A stretch of DNA of 64,000 nt from Corynebacterium freneyi (GCF_030408835.1 NZ_CP047357.1:1054001-1118000); one strand, 5' to 3'; positions 1 through 14,211 are shown, numbered from the stretch's first letter. Numbers and translations: made by a program. Notes: generated from the sequence alone by a model not told the origin.

Positions 1-140
1 TGTCCGCGCTGGACCCGCAGGCCGCGATCGACCTGCTGATCAAGCAGCTGAAGAAGACGAAGAACAACCGCGAGTTCCTCATGCAGGTGGCGACTTCGGC
101 GCCGATGGCCGCCGACGTGGACGTGGACGAGATGCTGTAG
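1..140 (+). CDS. rho: Transcription termination factor Rho, C-terminal end (partial)
   Basis: The window opens inside a reading frame whose last 45 codons end at TAG 138-140. The visible protein contains AIDLLIKQLKKTKNNREFL and ends in an acidic tail (VDVDEML). This matches the C-terminus of actinobacterial Rho, the hexameric RNA helicase that ends transcription. The helicase core lies outside the window, so the call rests on this tail and on the position just upstream of prfA, the usual order in corynebacteria. The start is missing. Confidence 0.8.
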   Translation, partial: SALDPQAAIDLLIKQLKKTKNNREFLMQVATSAPMAADVDVDEML

Positions 141-230
141 CCGAGGTCGGACCCCCTTCCCGGCGCTTGCCGTCGGCGGGGCCACGCGGCGCAGTCAATC
201 CACTTCCATTTCGACGACGAGGAACATCCC

Positions 231-1304
<1,074 letters not shown>

Positions 1305-1307
1305 TCG

Positions 1308-2372
1308 GTGTCGGCTCCGTCGACCGTCGGGTCGATTCTTTCGGAGGTCGCGGCCGCGCTGGCCGACGCCGGTTGCGCGTCGCCGCAGGCAGATGCCGAA
1401 CAGCTGATGATGCACGTCAGCGGCCGGTCGCGCACCGACCTCATCCTGTCGCGCCGTGATCCGGTGGCGGCGGATGATCCCCTCGTCGCCGAGTTGCCGG
1501 CGCTGGTGGTCCGCCGCGCCGCCCGGGAGCCGTTGCAGCACATCCTGGGCACGGCGCCGATGGGCCGGTTGGAATTGGCCGTGGGGCCCGGCGTGTTCGT
1601 GCCGCGCCCGGAGACCGAACTCCTCGCCGAGTGGTGCATCACGGCGCTCGGGGATGTTGGGCTTGACGACGACCCGCATCGTCGTAAAGCAGGAGCACCG
1701 GCCGGGAACGGGCCCGTCGTGGTCGACTTGTGCACCGGATCCGGTGCGCTCGCGTTGGCCATCGCCGACCGGGTGCCCGCGGCATCGGTGACCGGCGTGG
1801 AACTCGACCCGGTTGCAGCCGAATGGGCGCGGCGCAACCTCGACTCCTGCCGCGAACTGTGGGCGGGGGAGGCCACGCCGCGAACCGGTGCGGTGCGCAT
1901 CATCGCCGGCGACGTCACCGACCCCGGCCTCGTCGACGGCGCCGACGCCCCGCTGGCCGACCTGCGCGGCCGCGTCGACCTCGTCGTCTCCAACCCGCCG
2001 TACGTGCCGCTGGCCACCTACGTCGACGCCGAAGTGCGCCACGACCCCCATCACGCCGTGTTCGGGGGAGACGACGGACTCGACGTCATCCGGCCTATGC
2101 TGAACATCGTGCGCGAGCTGCTCGCACCCGGCGGCGCCGTCGCCATCGAACACGACGACGACTCCGGCGCCGACGTATCCGAACTGCTCGCCGGAACCGG
2201 ATTTTGCCGCGACATCGAGGTTCACCGCGACCTCGCCGGGCGGGACCGGTTCACCACCGCGTACCGTTGCGGCGGCGGGCACCGCTGCGCGCGACGCGGC
2301 GCCACCGGAGACGGCGCCACCCAAAATGACTCCACCCGAGACACGAACGAAGGGACAGACCAGGCGACATGA
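1308..2372 (+). CDS. prmC: Release factor glutamine methyltransferase PrmC (HemK)
   Basis: SAM-dependent methyltransferase that N5-methylates the glutamine of the GGQ motif in RF1 and RF2. The SAM-binding glycine motif DLCTGSGAL and the substrate-binding NPPY motif (residues 229-232) are both present. The GTG start lies 3 nt after the prfA stop, and the 3' end overlaps ywlC by ATGA, so all three are translated as one unit. At 354 residues it is longer than most PrmC proteins (around 280-300). The extra length comes from a linker between the N-terminal helical domain and the SAM domain, encoded partly by a hairpin repeat (1661-1690), and from a low-complexity C-terminal tail rich in Arg, Gly, Thr and Asp. 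The core looks intact. Confidence 0.93.
   Translation: MSAPSTVGSILSEVAAALADAGCASPQADAEQLMMHVSGRSRTDLILSRRDPVAADDPLVAELPALVVRRAAREPLQHILGTAPMGRLELAVGPGVFVPRPETELLAEWCITALGDVGLDDDPHRRKAGAPAGNGPVVVDLCTGSGALALAIADRVPAASVTGVELDPVAAEWARRNLDSCRELWAGEATPRTGAVRIIAGDVTDPGLVDGADAPLADLRGRVDLVVSNPPYVPLATYVDAEVRHDPHHAVFGGDDGLDVIRPMLNIVRELLAPGGAVAIEHDDDSGADVSELLAGTGFCRDIEVHRDLAGRDRFTTAYRCGGGHRCARRGATGDGATQNDSTRDTNEGTDQAT
1661..1690. repeat. GCTTGACGACG-family hairpin inside prmC
   Basis: Left arm GCTTGACGACGA (1661-1672), six-base loop CCCGCA, right arm TCGTCGTAAAGC (1679-1690). The arms are complementary over 12 positions with one mismatch. It is the most complete copy of an 11-mer found at seven other places in this window. 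It encodes part of the linker of PrmC without breaking the frame. Confidence 0.6.
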
Positions 2373-3034
2373 GCATCATCCACGACTGCTCCACCGACGA
2401 AGGCCGCGAGAACGGCCTGAAGGCCGCCGTCGACGCGGTGCAGGCAGGCCGTCTGGTCGTGCTGCCCACCGACACCGTCTACGGACTCGGCTGCGACGCA
2501 TTCAACAACGCCGCCGTCGCGTCCCTGCTCCGGGCCAAGCACCGCGGCCCCGACATGCCGGTGCCGGTGCTCGTCGGCTCGTGGACCACCGTCGACGGAC
2601 TCGTCCGCGAGCACACCGCCGCCGGTCGCGCGCTCGTCGAGGCGTTCTGGCCCGGCGGGCTGTCCCTCGTGGTCAATCAGGCGCCCAGCCTGCCGTGGAA
2701 CCTCGGCGACACCCGCGGCACGGTGATGCTGCGCATGCCGCTGCACCCCATCGCCATCGAACTGCTGCGCCGCACCGGTCCGATGGCCGTGTCCAGCGCG
2801 AACATTTCCGGCCAGGAGCCGGCGCTGACCGCGGTGCGCGCCAAGCAGCAGCTCGGCGCCGAGGCCGCGGTGTACCTCGACGGCGGGCGCGCGACCATCG
2901 GCAAGCCGTCGACCATCGTCGACCTGTCCGGCATGGAGCCGCGCATCCTCCGCGAGGGCGCCGTCACTGCGGAGCAGATCGGGGAGGTCCTGGGCAAGGA
3001 CCCCGCCGCTTTGCGACGGCCCGCGGGCGCCTGA
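2369..3034 (+). CDS. ywlC: L-threonylcarbamoyladenylate synthase (Sua5/YwlC/TsaC)
   Basis: Makes threonylcarbamoyl-AMP from threonine, bicarbonate and ATP, the first step of the universal t6A37 modification of ANN-decoding tRNAs. The YrdC domain fills the protein: PTDTVYGLGCDAF near the N-terminus, a KHRGPDMPVPVLV loop where the family has K-R-P, VSSANISGQ, and STIVDLSG near the end. At 221 residues it is the short YrdC/TsaC type without the extra C-terminal Sua5 domain. The ATG overlaps the prmC stop (ATGA), indicating translational coupling. Placement after prmC and before wecA is the standard actinobacterial order. Confidence 0.93.
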   Translation: MSIIHDCSTDEGRENGLKAAVDAVQAGRLVVLPTDTVYGLGCDAFNNAAVASLLRAKHRGPDMPVPVLVGSWTTVDGLVREHTAAGRALVEAFWPGGLSLVVNQAPSLPWNLGDTRGTVMLRMPLHPIAIELLRRTGPMAVSSANISGQEPALTAVRAKQQLGAEAAVYLDGGRATIGKPSTIVDLSGMEPRILREGAVTAEQIGEVLGKDPAALRRPAGA

Positions 3035-3047
3035 TCGGCCGACCACC

Positions 3048-4250
3048 ATGGGCAACGACGTCGCGCTGCTCGCCGCCTCCGGAGCCGGGGCCGGCGTGCC
3101 CCTCCGGGAACTGGCGCTGCTCGTCCTCGTCTCGGCGTCGGTGAGCTACCTGCTCACCGGAGTCGTCCGCTACCTGGTGGTGCGCAGCGGGCACCTGGAC
3201 ATGCCGCGCGAACGCGACGTCCACGACATCCCCAAACCGCGCCTGGGCGGGGTGGCCATGTACAGCGGCATCATCGTCGCCATTTGGGTGGCCAGCGAGC
3301 TACCCGCCCTGAACAGGGGATTTCCGCCGATGACGCCGGACATGTACGCCATGGTCGCCGCAGCGACGATCCTGCTGCTCGTGGGCATCCTCGACGACCT
3401 GTTCGACCTCGACGCCCTGACCAAATTCGCCGGACAGGTGCTCGCCGCCGTCGTCATGTCCCTGATGGGCGTGACGTGGTACCTCCTGTACATCCCATTC
3501 GGCGGCGGCACGACGCTCATCCTCGACCCGGTGTCGTCGACGTTGGTGACGGTGCTGTTCACCGTCGCACTGATCAACGCCATCAACTTCGTCGACGGCA
3601 TCGACGGACTCGCCTCCGGGCTGGGCATGATCGCCTCCGGTTCGCTGCTCGTCTACTCGATGGTCATGCTCCACGACCAGGGCGGCACCGTGTCCGCCTA
3701 CCCGCCCGCGATGATCTCCGCCTGCCTGCTCGGCGCGTGCATCGGTTTTCTGCCGCACAACTTCGAGCCGGCGCGGATCTTCATGGGCGACTCCGGCGCA
3801 ATGCTCATCGGCCTGATGCTCGCCGGCGCGTCGGTGTCGGCGTCGGGGCGCATCTCGCCGTCGATGTACGGCACCGCCGATGCGCTGGCCCTCATGTCGC
3901 CGATCATCGTCGTCGTCGCCGCGCTGAGCGTGCCCATGCTCGACCTGCTGTTGGCGATCATCCGCCGCACCCGCCGGGGACAGTCGCCCTTCGCGCCCGA
4001 CAAGATGCACCTGCACCACCGCCTGCTGGAAATGGGTCACAGCCACCGCAGGGTCGTGCTGGTGCTCTACATGTGGGTGTCCGTCGTCGCGTTCGGCGCC
4101 GTGGGCACCACCGTGTTCCCCGCGCCCTTCGTGGCCGTGGCCTTCGGCTTCCTGCTGGTGCTCGCCGTGGCGTTGACGATGGTGCCTATCTGGCGCCGCG
4201 GGGGAGCGGGTACCATGTCCCCCCGTGAGCGAAGACACTCCCATCAATGA
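3048..4250 (+). CDS. wecA: Undecaprenyl-phosphate sugar-1-phosphate transferase (WecA/Rfe family)
   Basis: Polytopic membrane enzyme that moves a sugar-1-phosphate, probably GlcNAc-1-P, from UDP-sugar onto decaprenyl phosphate. In corynebacteria this starts the linker unit joining arabinogalactan to peptidoglycan. Family motifs in order: DDLFDLDALTKF (Mg-binding Asp pair), NFVDGIDGLASG, FMGDSGAMLIGL, and the cytoplasmic HHRLLEMGHSHR histidine motif. About ten hydrophobic segments are visible. The start lies 13 nt after ywlC. Its last 26 nt overlap the next gene in another frame. The exact sugar is inferred from family knowledge. Confidence 0.92.
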   Translation: MGNDVALLAASGAGAGVPLRELALLVLVSASVSYLLTGVVRYLVVRSGHLDMPRERDVHDIPKPRLGGVAMYSGIIVAIWVASELPALNRGFPPMTPDMYAMVAAATILLLVGILDDLFDLDALTKFAGQVLAAVVMSLMGVTWYLLYIPFGGGTTLILDPVSSTLVTVLFTVALINAINFVDGIDGLASGLGMIASGSLLVYSMVMLHDQGGTVSAYPPAMISACLLGACIGFLPHNFEPARIFMGDSGAMLIGLMLAGASVSASGRISPSMYGTADALALMSPIIVVVAALSVPMLDLLLAIIRRTRRGQSPFAPDKMHLHHRLLEMGHSHRRVVLVLYMWVSVVAFGAVGTTVFPAPFVAVAFGFLLVLAVALTMVPIWRRGGAGTMSPRERRHSHQ

Positions 4251-4734
4251 CGACGACCGCCTGACCGAAGGCACGGCCGGTGGCCCCTCGGATGCTGCCG
4301 ACGCCGCCGCTACGGCGCCGACGTCGAAGTACGACGATCCGCGCATCCCGCTGCTGGCGGCCGCCCGTTCCGGCCTCATCGCGCTGGGCGTCCTCACCGT
4401 CATCTCCCTGCTCGTGTGGGGAGGCAAGGACGGCATGCCGGGCGTGTGGGGAGTGGTCCTCGGCGCGGCCATCGGCGGCGGTTTCGTTCTGCTGACCGTC
4501 GTGTCGGTGCTCGTCACCGCGCGGTCGACCCCGGCGATGACCGGAGCCGTGGTCATGTTCGGATGGCTTGCGAAGATCGTCGTGCTGATCCTCATCCTGC
4601 TCGTCATCAAGGACATGACCTTCTACGACACGATGGCGTTCTTCGTCACCGTGGTGCTCGCCCTCATCGTGACGCTCGGCGCGGAAGTGTGGGGGATGTC
4701 TCAGTCGAATCTCACGTACGTGACCGGAGGCTGA
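4225..4734 (+). CDS. atpI: AtpI-like membrane protein preceding the ATP synthase operon
   Basis: A 169-residue protein with an Asp/Ala/Thr-rich soluble N-terminus (about 45 residues) and four hydrophobic segments, e.g. GLIALGVLTVISLLVW and IVVLILILLVIKDM. Position and topology match the poorly conserved AtpI family, which helps assemble the c-ring or acts in Mg handling. The GTG start overlaps wecA. A TACCAT box lies 8 nt upstream (4211-4216), so it could also have its own nearly leaderless promoter. The 400-nt gap to atpB suggests atpB has a separate promoter as well. The family call is by context and membrane pattern rather than by a motif. Confidence 0.75.
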   Translation: MSEDTPINDDDRLTEGTAGGPSDAADAAATAPTSKYDDPRIPLLAAARSGLIALGVLTVISLLVWGGKDGMPGVWGVVLGAAIGGGFVLLTVVSVLVTARSTPAMTGAVVMFGWLAKIVVLILILLVIKDMTFYDTMAFFVTVVLALIVTLGAEVWGMSQSNLTYVTGG

Positions 4735-5135
4735 CGAGGGCTCGACTCGAACGTGCGGACGATGGTTTCCGTTTGATGGCACGTCATCGCCGGTCATCAC
4801 CCCCGATCATTTCCGCTTTCACCCGAAAACGGTGCAATCCCACAGGATCGAGCGCCGTTTTCCCGCTTTACGGGGTCGAATGCCCGGGGGTGTGCCCAAT
4901 GTGAAAAACGTGCCGGAACTGTTATCCTGAGCGATGGGTAAGACGGCTTGCCCCCGTTTCGGGTTTCCCGCAGACGGGGGCGCAGGTCGGCGGCCGTAGA
5001 AATACGGGGTCGGCTTCGGCTGCCACCCCGTGTACGCCGTGCAGATGTGCGAATGGAATCGCCGGCGCTCCACGTTAAACGACGTCCTTCGCACCGCTTG
5101 ACCCAGTTCATGCGGCCCAATCACGGGAGAGAACG
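4735..5135 (+). promoter_or_regulatory. ATP synthase operon promoter and leader region
   Basis: A 401-nt stretch with no convincing gene. TATCCT at 4923-4928 is a plausible -10 box, with GTGAAA at 4901-4906 sixteen bases upstream as a weak -35. Downstream is a strong hairpin: GCCCCCGT (4950-4957) pairs with ACGGGGGC (4974-4981), and inside it CGGG pairs with CCCG. There is no T-run after it, so it is not a classical terminator. A 21-codon ORF (ATG 4934 to TAG) spans the hairpin, but it has no clear ribosome site. The leader from the putative start point to atpB would be about 200 nt. Confidence 0.45.
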
Positions 5136-5954
5136 CTGAGCGTTTCAACACTTGCCGCCACGAAGGGTGAGTTTCACTCACCCAACTTGCAGGAGGAGTA
5201 CTTCCCGGGTGAGCTGTACGACCACTTCATCATCGGAGGTGCCGGCGACTGGTACGCCATGGACCGCCTGATGTTCGTTCGTCTGCTCATGGCCGTTCTC
5301 GTCGCCATCTTCTTCGTGGTCGCCTTCCGGCGGCCGAAGCTGGTGCCGACTGGACTGCAGAATGTCGCCGAGATGATGCTGGACTTCGTCCGCATCCACA
5401 TCGCGGAGGAAATTCTGGGCAAGAAGGAGGGCCGCCGGTTCCTGCCGGTGCTGGCCACCATCTTCTTCCTGGTCATCTCGATGAACGTTGCGGCCGTCAT
5501 TCCCGGCCTCAACATCTCGCCCAACGCGCGAATCGGCATGCCGCTGATTCTCGCGCTGTTCGCGTATGTCGCCTTCATCTACGCGGGCTCGAAGAAGTAC
5601 GGCTTCTTCAAGTACGTGAAGTCTTCGGTCGTCATCCCGAACTTGCCGCCGGCGCTCCACCTCATCGTGGTGCCCATCGAGATCTTCTCCACCTTCGTTC
5701 TGCGCCCGGCCACGCTGACCATCCGTCTGATGGCCAACATGCTGGCCGGCCACATGGTCCTCGTTCTTCTGTTCGGAGCCACGAACTTCTTCTTCTGGCA
5801 GCTGAACGGCTGGACGGCCCTGTCCGGCTTGACCCTCATCGCCTCGATCCTGTTCACGCTGTTCGAGCTTCTGGTGATCTTCCTGCAGGCGTACATCTTC
5901 GCCCTGCTGAGCGCCGTGTACATCGAACTGTCGCTGCACGCAGACGAGCACTAG
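5136..5954 (+). CDS. atpB: ATP synthase Fo subunit a
   Basis: Membrane subunit forming the proton half-channels of F1Fo ATP synthase. The essential arginine is in TLTIRLMANMLAGH, followed by the conserved C-terminal helix FLQAYIFALLSAVYIELSLHAD at its usual place. Start choice is unusual. The first ATG/GTG/TTG in frame is TTG 5187, which has no ribosome site. Yet corynebacterial homologues begin with a KGxFHxPxL segment that is encoded here upstream (KGEFHSPNL). The frame is open back to a stop at 5076-5078, and the only plausible initiator is CTG 5136, preceded by GGGAGAG at 4 nt. A perfect 8-bp hairpin (5165-5183) lies in this N-terminal stretch. I chose CTG 5136 (272 aa); TTG 5187 (255 aa) is the conservative alternative. 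Confidence 0.9.
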   Translation: MSVSTLAATKGEFHSPNLQEEYFPGELYDHFIIGGAGDWYAMDRLMFVRLLMAVLVAIFFVVAFRRPKLVPTGLQNVAEMMLDFVRIHIAEEILGKKEGRRFLPVLATIFFLVISMNVAAVIPGLNISPNARIGMPLILALFAYVAFIYAGSKKYGFFKYVKSSVVIPNLPPALHLIVVPIEIFSTFVLRPATLTIRLMANMLAGHMVLVLLFGATNFFFWQLNGWTALSGLTLIASILFTLFELLVIFLQAYIFALLSAVYIELSLHADEH

Positions 5955-6012
5955 CAAGCCCGCCGCCGGGTCACCCGGCATCGGGCCCAACTTCATAGCA
6001 CGACCCATTTGA

Positions 6013-6327
<315 letters not shown>

Positions 6328-6361
6328 GTCCGGACCTCAACTAAGCGGAGAACACTGAACC

Positions 6362-6928
6362 ATGACGGATTTCATTACCTACCTGGCTGCGGGGGAGGCT
6401 CTTCCTCTGGAGGAGCAGATCAACCCCCTGCTGCCCAAGAACTATGACATCGTCTGGTCCATTGTCCCGCTCATTGTCATCCTGGTGCTGTTTTGGAAGC
6501 TCGTGCTTCCGAAGTTCCAGGAGGTCCTGACCGAGCGGGAGGACCGGATTGAGGGCGGCATCGAGCGTGCCGAGGCCGCGCAGGCCGAGGCCAAGGCCGC
6601 TCTCGAGAAGTACAACAGCCAGCTCGCCGAGGCCCGCACCGAAGCCGCCAAGATTCGCGATGAGGCCCGAGTCCAGGGTCAGAAGATCATCGCCGAGGCG
6701 ACCTCGAAGGCCAACGACGAGAGCGCACGAATCATCGAGTCCGGTGAGAAGCAGCTGGCGGCCCAGCGTGAGCAGGTCGTCGCCGAGCTTCGCAAGGAGA
6801 TGGGGCAGAACTCGATCAACCTCGCGGAGCGTCTGCTCGGCGAGCAGCTGTCCGACGACGTCAAGAAGTCGGGCACGATCGACAGCTTCCTCAGCAACCT
6901 TGACACCGTGGCCACGGCCGGAAAGTAG
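6362..6928 (+). CDS. atpF: ATP synthase Fo subunit b
   Basis: Peripheral stalk subunit that holds F1 against the rotating ring. One N-terminal membrane helix (about residues 28-46, [20 protein letters not shown]) is followed by a long charged coiled coil full of Ala, Glu, Lys and Arg, typical of b subunits. At 188 residues it is normal for corynebacteria, which keep separate b and delta subunits; mycobacteria fuse a second b to delta. It is followed 5 nt later by atpH, indicating coupled translation. Confidence 0.95.
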   Translation: MTDFITYLAAGEALPLEEQINPLLPKNYDIVWSIVPLIVILVLFWKLVLPKFQEVLTEREDRIEGGIERAEAAQAEAKAALEKYNSQLAEARTEAAKIRDEARVQGQKIIAEATSKANDESARIIESGEKQLAAQREQVVAELRKEMGQNSINLAERLLGEQLSDDVKKSGTIDSFLSNLDTVATAGK

Positions 6929-6933
6929 GCGAC

Positions 6934-7752
6934 ATGCACGCAGCTAGCCGCGAATCTTTGGCGCACCTCCGCACGGAGCTGGACGCCGCCGTCGGCGGTG
7001 CCACCGTCTCCGTCGCGAACGCGGCCCAGACCGGCTCCGAGCTTTTCGACGTCGTCGAAACCCTCGACTCCGACCGCGGCCTGCGTGTCGCCGTCGCCGA
7101 CCAGTCGGTTACGGCGGAGCAGCGCTCCGGAATCATCCGGAGCCTGTTCGCTGGAAAGGTGTCCGAGACGACCCTCAAGGTCATCACCGACGCCGCCACG
7201 CAGACCTGGTCGAACTCGCGCGAGTTCCGCGCGGGCCTGGTGGAGCTGGGCCGTCGCGCCCTGCTGCGCTCCGCCGAGGGCCAGGGCCAGCTGGAAACGG
7301 TCGAGGACGAGCTGTTCCGTTTGGGCAGCATCCTCGTCAACGAGCCGCAGCTCGAGCAGCTGCTGGCCGACAAGGCAGCGACCCCCGAGGCGAAGCGGGG
7401 TCTTCTGGCCTCCGTGCTGTACGGCAAGGTCACCTCGGTGACCGAGGCGTTGGCGCTGCAGGCCGTCGGGCGCCCCGAGAAGCGCCCCGCGGACGACATC
7501 GACTCCCTGTCCCGGCTTGCCGCCGGCCTCCGGAATCGCACCGTCGCCCGTGTGACCAGTGCAACCGCTATCTCCCCGGAGCAGCAGCGTGCGCTGGCGG
7601 ACAAGCTCGGCCGGCTTTACGGCGAAGAGATGTCCATCCACACCGAGATCGATCCGTCGATCCTCGGTGGACTGGTCATCCGGGTCGGCGATGAGGTCAT
7701 CGACGGCAGCCTTTCGACGAAGCTCGAGAAGCTGCGCGTCGGCCTCGGCTGA
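6934..7752 (+). CDS. atpH: ATP synthase F1 subunit delta
   Basis: Connects the peripheral stalk to the top of the F1 hexamer. The 272-residue protein has the N-terminal helical OSCP-like domain and the conserved C-terminal region [20 protein letters not shown], a reliable delta signature. It is longer than the 180-residue E. coli protein, as is usual in Actinobacteria. The ATG lies 5 nt after atpF. The 55-nt gap to atpA is mostly ribosome-binding leader. Confidence 0.95.
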   Translation: MHAASRESLAHLRTELDAAVGGATVSVANAAQTGSELFDVVETLDSDRGLRVAVADQSVTAEQRSGIIRSLFAGKVSETTLKVITDAATQTWSNSREFRAGLVELGRRALLRSAEGQGQLETVEDELFRLGSILVNEPQLEQLLADKAATPEAKRGLLASVLYGKVTSVTEALALQAVGRPEKRPADDIDSLSRLAAGLRNRTVARVTSATAISPEQQRALADKLGRLYGEEMSIHTEIDPSILGGLVIRVGDEVIDGSLSTKLEKLRVGLG

Positions 7753-7807
7753 CGGATGGTTTGACGAAATTTCACTGGAAGTAGAATTTACCGAGAGCAG
7801 GAAGAAC

Positions 7808-9451
<1,644 letters not shown>

Positions 9452-9503
9452 TCGGGGCGTGTTTGCAATGACCGTTATCGAAAAAGAAGGGAGGCGTTAG
9501 AAC

Positions 9504-11926
<2,423 letters not shown>

Positions 11927-11938
11927 GGGGCGTTCCAC

Positions 11939-12313
11939 ATGGCTGACATCGCCACCGAACTGGTCGCCGTCGAGCGCAAGCTCTGGGAGGGCAAGGCCAC
12001 TTCCGTGACGGCCGAGACCACCGAGGGTGAGATCGGCGTGCTGCCCGGCCACCAGCCGTTCCTCGGCCAGCTGGTCGAAAACGGCACGGTGACCATCCGG
12101 ACCGACGACGGCCAGGTTCTGGTCGCCGCCGTCCAGGGCGGGTTCCTCTCCGTGTCCACGAAGAAGATCACCGTCCTCGCCGACAAGGCGGTTTGGGCCG
12201 ACGAGGTCGACGTCTCCGACGCCGAGTCCCGCCTCCAGTCGGACGACCCGGACGTCAAGGCTCGGGCACAGTCCGAGCTGCGCGCCACGCGCCGCGCTTC
12301 GGGTGCCGCCTAG
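11939..12313 (+). CDS. atpC: ATP synthase F1 subunit epsilon
   Basis: Small rotor subunit that can inhibit ATP hydrolysis. The N-terminal beta-sandwich carries [15 protein letters not shown], the family hallmark. The C-terminal helical domain is present but short, ending in [17 protein letters not shown]. It is the last gene of the operon; a strong terminator begins 47 nt after its stop. Confidence 0.95.
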   Translation: MADIATELVAVERKLWEGKATSVTAETTEGEIGVLPGHQPFLGQLVENGTVTIRTDDGQVLVAAVQGGFLSVSTKKITVLADKAVWADEVDVSDAESRLQSDDPDVKARAQSELRATRRASGAA

Positions 12314-12360
12314 GCGGTAACCGGTCGCACGACCAGGTTCTCCACCCGCATCAGCGAGAG

Positions 12361-12407
12361 GGGGGCGCCGGAACCACACGAGAGTGTGGGGCCGACGCCC
12401 CCTTTTT
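12361..12407 (+). terminator. Rho-independent terminator of the ATP synthase operon
   Basis: GGGGGCG (12361-12367) pairs with CGCCCCC (12396-12402). An inner stem CCACAC/GTGTGG closes on a GAGA tetraloop, and five T follow (12403-12407), then CGTTTT. This is a textbook terminator placed just after atpC. Confidence 0.92.
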
Positions 12408-12514
12408 CGTTTTACCCTGGGCCCAGCTTCCATTAAGATTTCCTTAATTCCCGTGTTCTTCCGGGGCCGCGGATTCCCTGCGCGGTGGACGGAGTCGAGC
12501 GAATCGAGGTCGGT

Positions 12515-13006
12515 GTGGACGCCCTGAACGTCTTCGTGGTGGTCGTGGCCTTCGTCCTGCTGCTCGGGGGAGCGCTGGCGATGTGGCGGTTCACCAAGTT
12601 GCGCTCCAAGGGCACGCCGGTGATCATCCGCCCGATTCCCGCCCAGGACGGCGCCGCGTGGCGCCATGGGGTGATGACGTACAACGAGGGCACCGCGCTG
12701 GTGTACAAGCTTCGTTCGCTTCGTCCGGGTGCCGATCTTTCCTTTCCCCGCAACGATGTCGAGATCCTCTCGCGCAGAGAGCCGACCGACGTCGAGGCGG
12801 GTTTTTTCGATTCAGGGCTCCACGTCGTCGCGCTGGCGGTGGCCGGCCAGGGGGAGTGGGAGCTGGCCGTCGACGATTCGGGTGACACGGCGCTGGTGGC
12901 GTGGGTGGAATCCTCGCCGTCCGCGCGTCAGACCCGCACCCTGCCGACGAACATCGAAGAGCGTTTCCGCCGCGTTCGGGGCCGCGCCCGGCGCCAGGGC
13001 CGGTAA
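12515..13006 (+). CDS. DUF2550 family membrane-anchored protein
   Basis: Conserved actinobacterial protein of unknown function that regularly sits between atpC and nucS. One N-terminal membrane helix (LNVFVVVVAFVLLLGGALAM) is followed by a cytoplasmic domain with WRHGVMTYN and YKLRSLRPGADLSF, the DUF2550 core. The 3' part is basic. GTG 12515 has GAGG five bases upstream and gives MDALNVF; an in-frame GTG at 12485 would add ten residues but has no ribosome site. A role near the membrane or wall is only inferred from the helix and from conservation. Confidence 0.8.
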   Translation: MDALNVFVVVVAFVLLLGGALAMWRFTKLRSKGTPVIIRPIPAQDGAAWRHGVMTYNEGTALVYKLRSLRPGADLSFPRNDVEILSRREPTDVEAGFFDSGLHVVALAVAGQGEWELAVDDSGDTALVAWVESSPSARQTRTLPTNIEERFRRVRGRARRQGR

Positions 13007-13073
13007 CGCGCGCGCTTTCCGTCTCCCGGGGCCGTGAATCACGGGCGGAACGCCGACCGTTAGGGTGTGGGGC

Positions 13074-13766
13074 ATGCGTCTCGTCATCGCCCGCTGCACG
13101 GTCGACTACGTCGGTCGGCTCACCGCCCATCTTCCGGAGGCCCCGCGCCTGCTCATGGTCAAGGCCGACGGATCGGTGTCCATTCACGCCGACGATCGGG
13201 CCTACAAGCCCCTGAACTGGATGACCCCGCCGTGTTCGCTGTCCGAGCAGCCGATTCTCGACGAGTCCGGAGAAGACACGGGCGAGTTGTTGTGGGTCGT
13301 GGAGAACTCCAAGGGGGAGCAGTTGCGCATCACCATTTCCGAGGTGCTTTCCGACGACTCCCACGAGCTCGGCGAAGACCCGGGCTTGGTCAAGGATGGC
13401 GTGGAGACACACCTGCAGGAGTTGCTCGCGGAGCATTTCACCACCTTCGGCGAGGGCTGGACGCTGATCCGCCGGGAGTACCCGACGGCGATCGGCCCGG
13501 TGGACCTGCTGGGCCGTGACGCGGACGGGGCGACGGTGGCGGTGGAGGTCAAGCGCCGCGGCAACATCGACGGCGTGGAGCAGTTGACGCGGTACCTGGA
13601 CATGCTCAACCGCGACGAGATGCTCGCCCCGGTCGCCGGAGTCTTCGCCGCCCAGGAGATCAAGCCGCAGGCGCGCACGCTGGCCGAAGACCGCGGCATC
13701 CGGTGCGTCGTGGTCGACTACGACGCCCTGCGCGGCACCGAATCCAACGAATTGCGGCTTTTCTAG
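13074..13766 (+). CDS. nucS: Mismatch-specific endonuclease NucS (EndoMS)
   Basis: Key enzyme of the MutS/MutL-independent mismatch repair of Actinobacteria. It cleaves both strands at G-T, G-G and T-T mismatches. The N-terminal domain begins [16 protein letters not shown]. The C-terminal RecB-like nuclease domain has [12 protein letters not shown] and [16 protein letters not shown], carrying the Asp, Glu and Lys of the active site. The extreme C-terminus LRLF resembles the clamp-binding tail known to couple NucS to the DNA polymerase sliding clamp. TAGGGT (13061-13066) followed by exactly 7 nt and the ATG suggests a leaderless transcript. Confidence 0.95.
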   Translation: MRLVIARCTVDYVGRLTAHLPEAPRLLMVKADGSVSIHADDRAYKPLNWMTPPCSLSEQPILDESGEDTGELLWVVENSKGEQLRITISEVLSDDSHELGEDPGLVKDGVETHLQELLAEHFTTFGEGWTLIRREYPTAIGPVDLLGRDADGATVAVEVKRRGNIDGVEQLTRYLDMLNRDEMLAPVAGVFAAQEIKPQARTLAEDRGIRCVVVDYDALRGTESNELRLF

Positions 13767-13878
13767 CGGGTAGCGTCTCTTTCAACGGCGACTGTTCCAG
13801 CGACGTCGCAACGACCGGGCACGCCGACTCGGCCCACCGGGCCGGGCGAACCCGGCGCAGGAAACGGAGGGCAGGAAC

Positions 13879-14211
13879 GTGGGACGGGGCAAGAAGCGCA
13901 GGCGCGGGCCGTCGCAAAGCAAAGGCGGCGCACACCGCCCGCTGCCGAGCCTCGGCGCCTTCCAGACCACGCGCACCGAATCCGGGCCGGGCAGGCTCGC
14001 GGGGGAGGACTTCAACGTGCGCGACGTCGCCTCCGGGCAGGCCACGAAGTGGTACCGGTGCCCGGGCTGCGACCAGGAGATTCCGCCGGGCGTGGCGCAC
14101 ATCGTGGCGTGGCCGGCCGATTACGGGGGACGCGCCGACGACCGTCGGCATTGGCACCGCAACTGCTGGGGCAAGCGCGCCGACCGGGGCATCACGCGAC
14201 GCTGGGGCTAG
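13879..14211 (+). CDS. Conserved actinobacterial zinc-ribbon-like small protein
   Basis: A 110-residue protein with a basic N-terminus (MGRGKKRRRGPSQ) and a C-terminal cluster of potential metal ligands: YRCPGCDQEIPPGVAH, then RRHWHRNCW. The CxxC...H...H..C pattern suggests a zinc-binding fold. Similar proteins appear in actinobacterial genomes, often labelled ATP/GTP-binding without experimental support; I give no function. The GTG follows GGAGGGCAGGAAC. It lies 112 nt after nucS and on the same strand. Confidence 0.75.
   Translation: MGRGKKRRRGPSQSKGGAHRPLPSLGAFQTTRTESGPGRLAGEDFNVRDVASGQATKWYRCPGCDQEIPPGVAHIVAWPADYGGRADDRRHWHRNCWGKRADRGITRRWG

Noticed and set aside
4934..4999. Short ORF in the atp leader as a real leader peptide
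   Set aside because: It lacks a ribosome site and has no run of regulatory codons. I mention it only as part of the leader.
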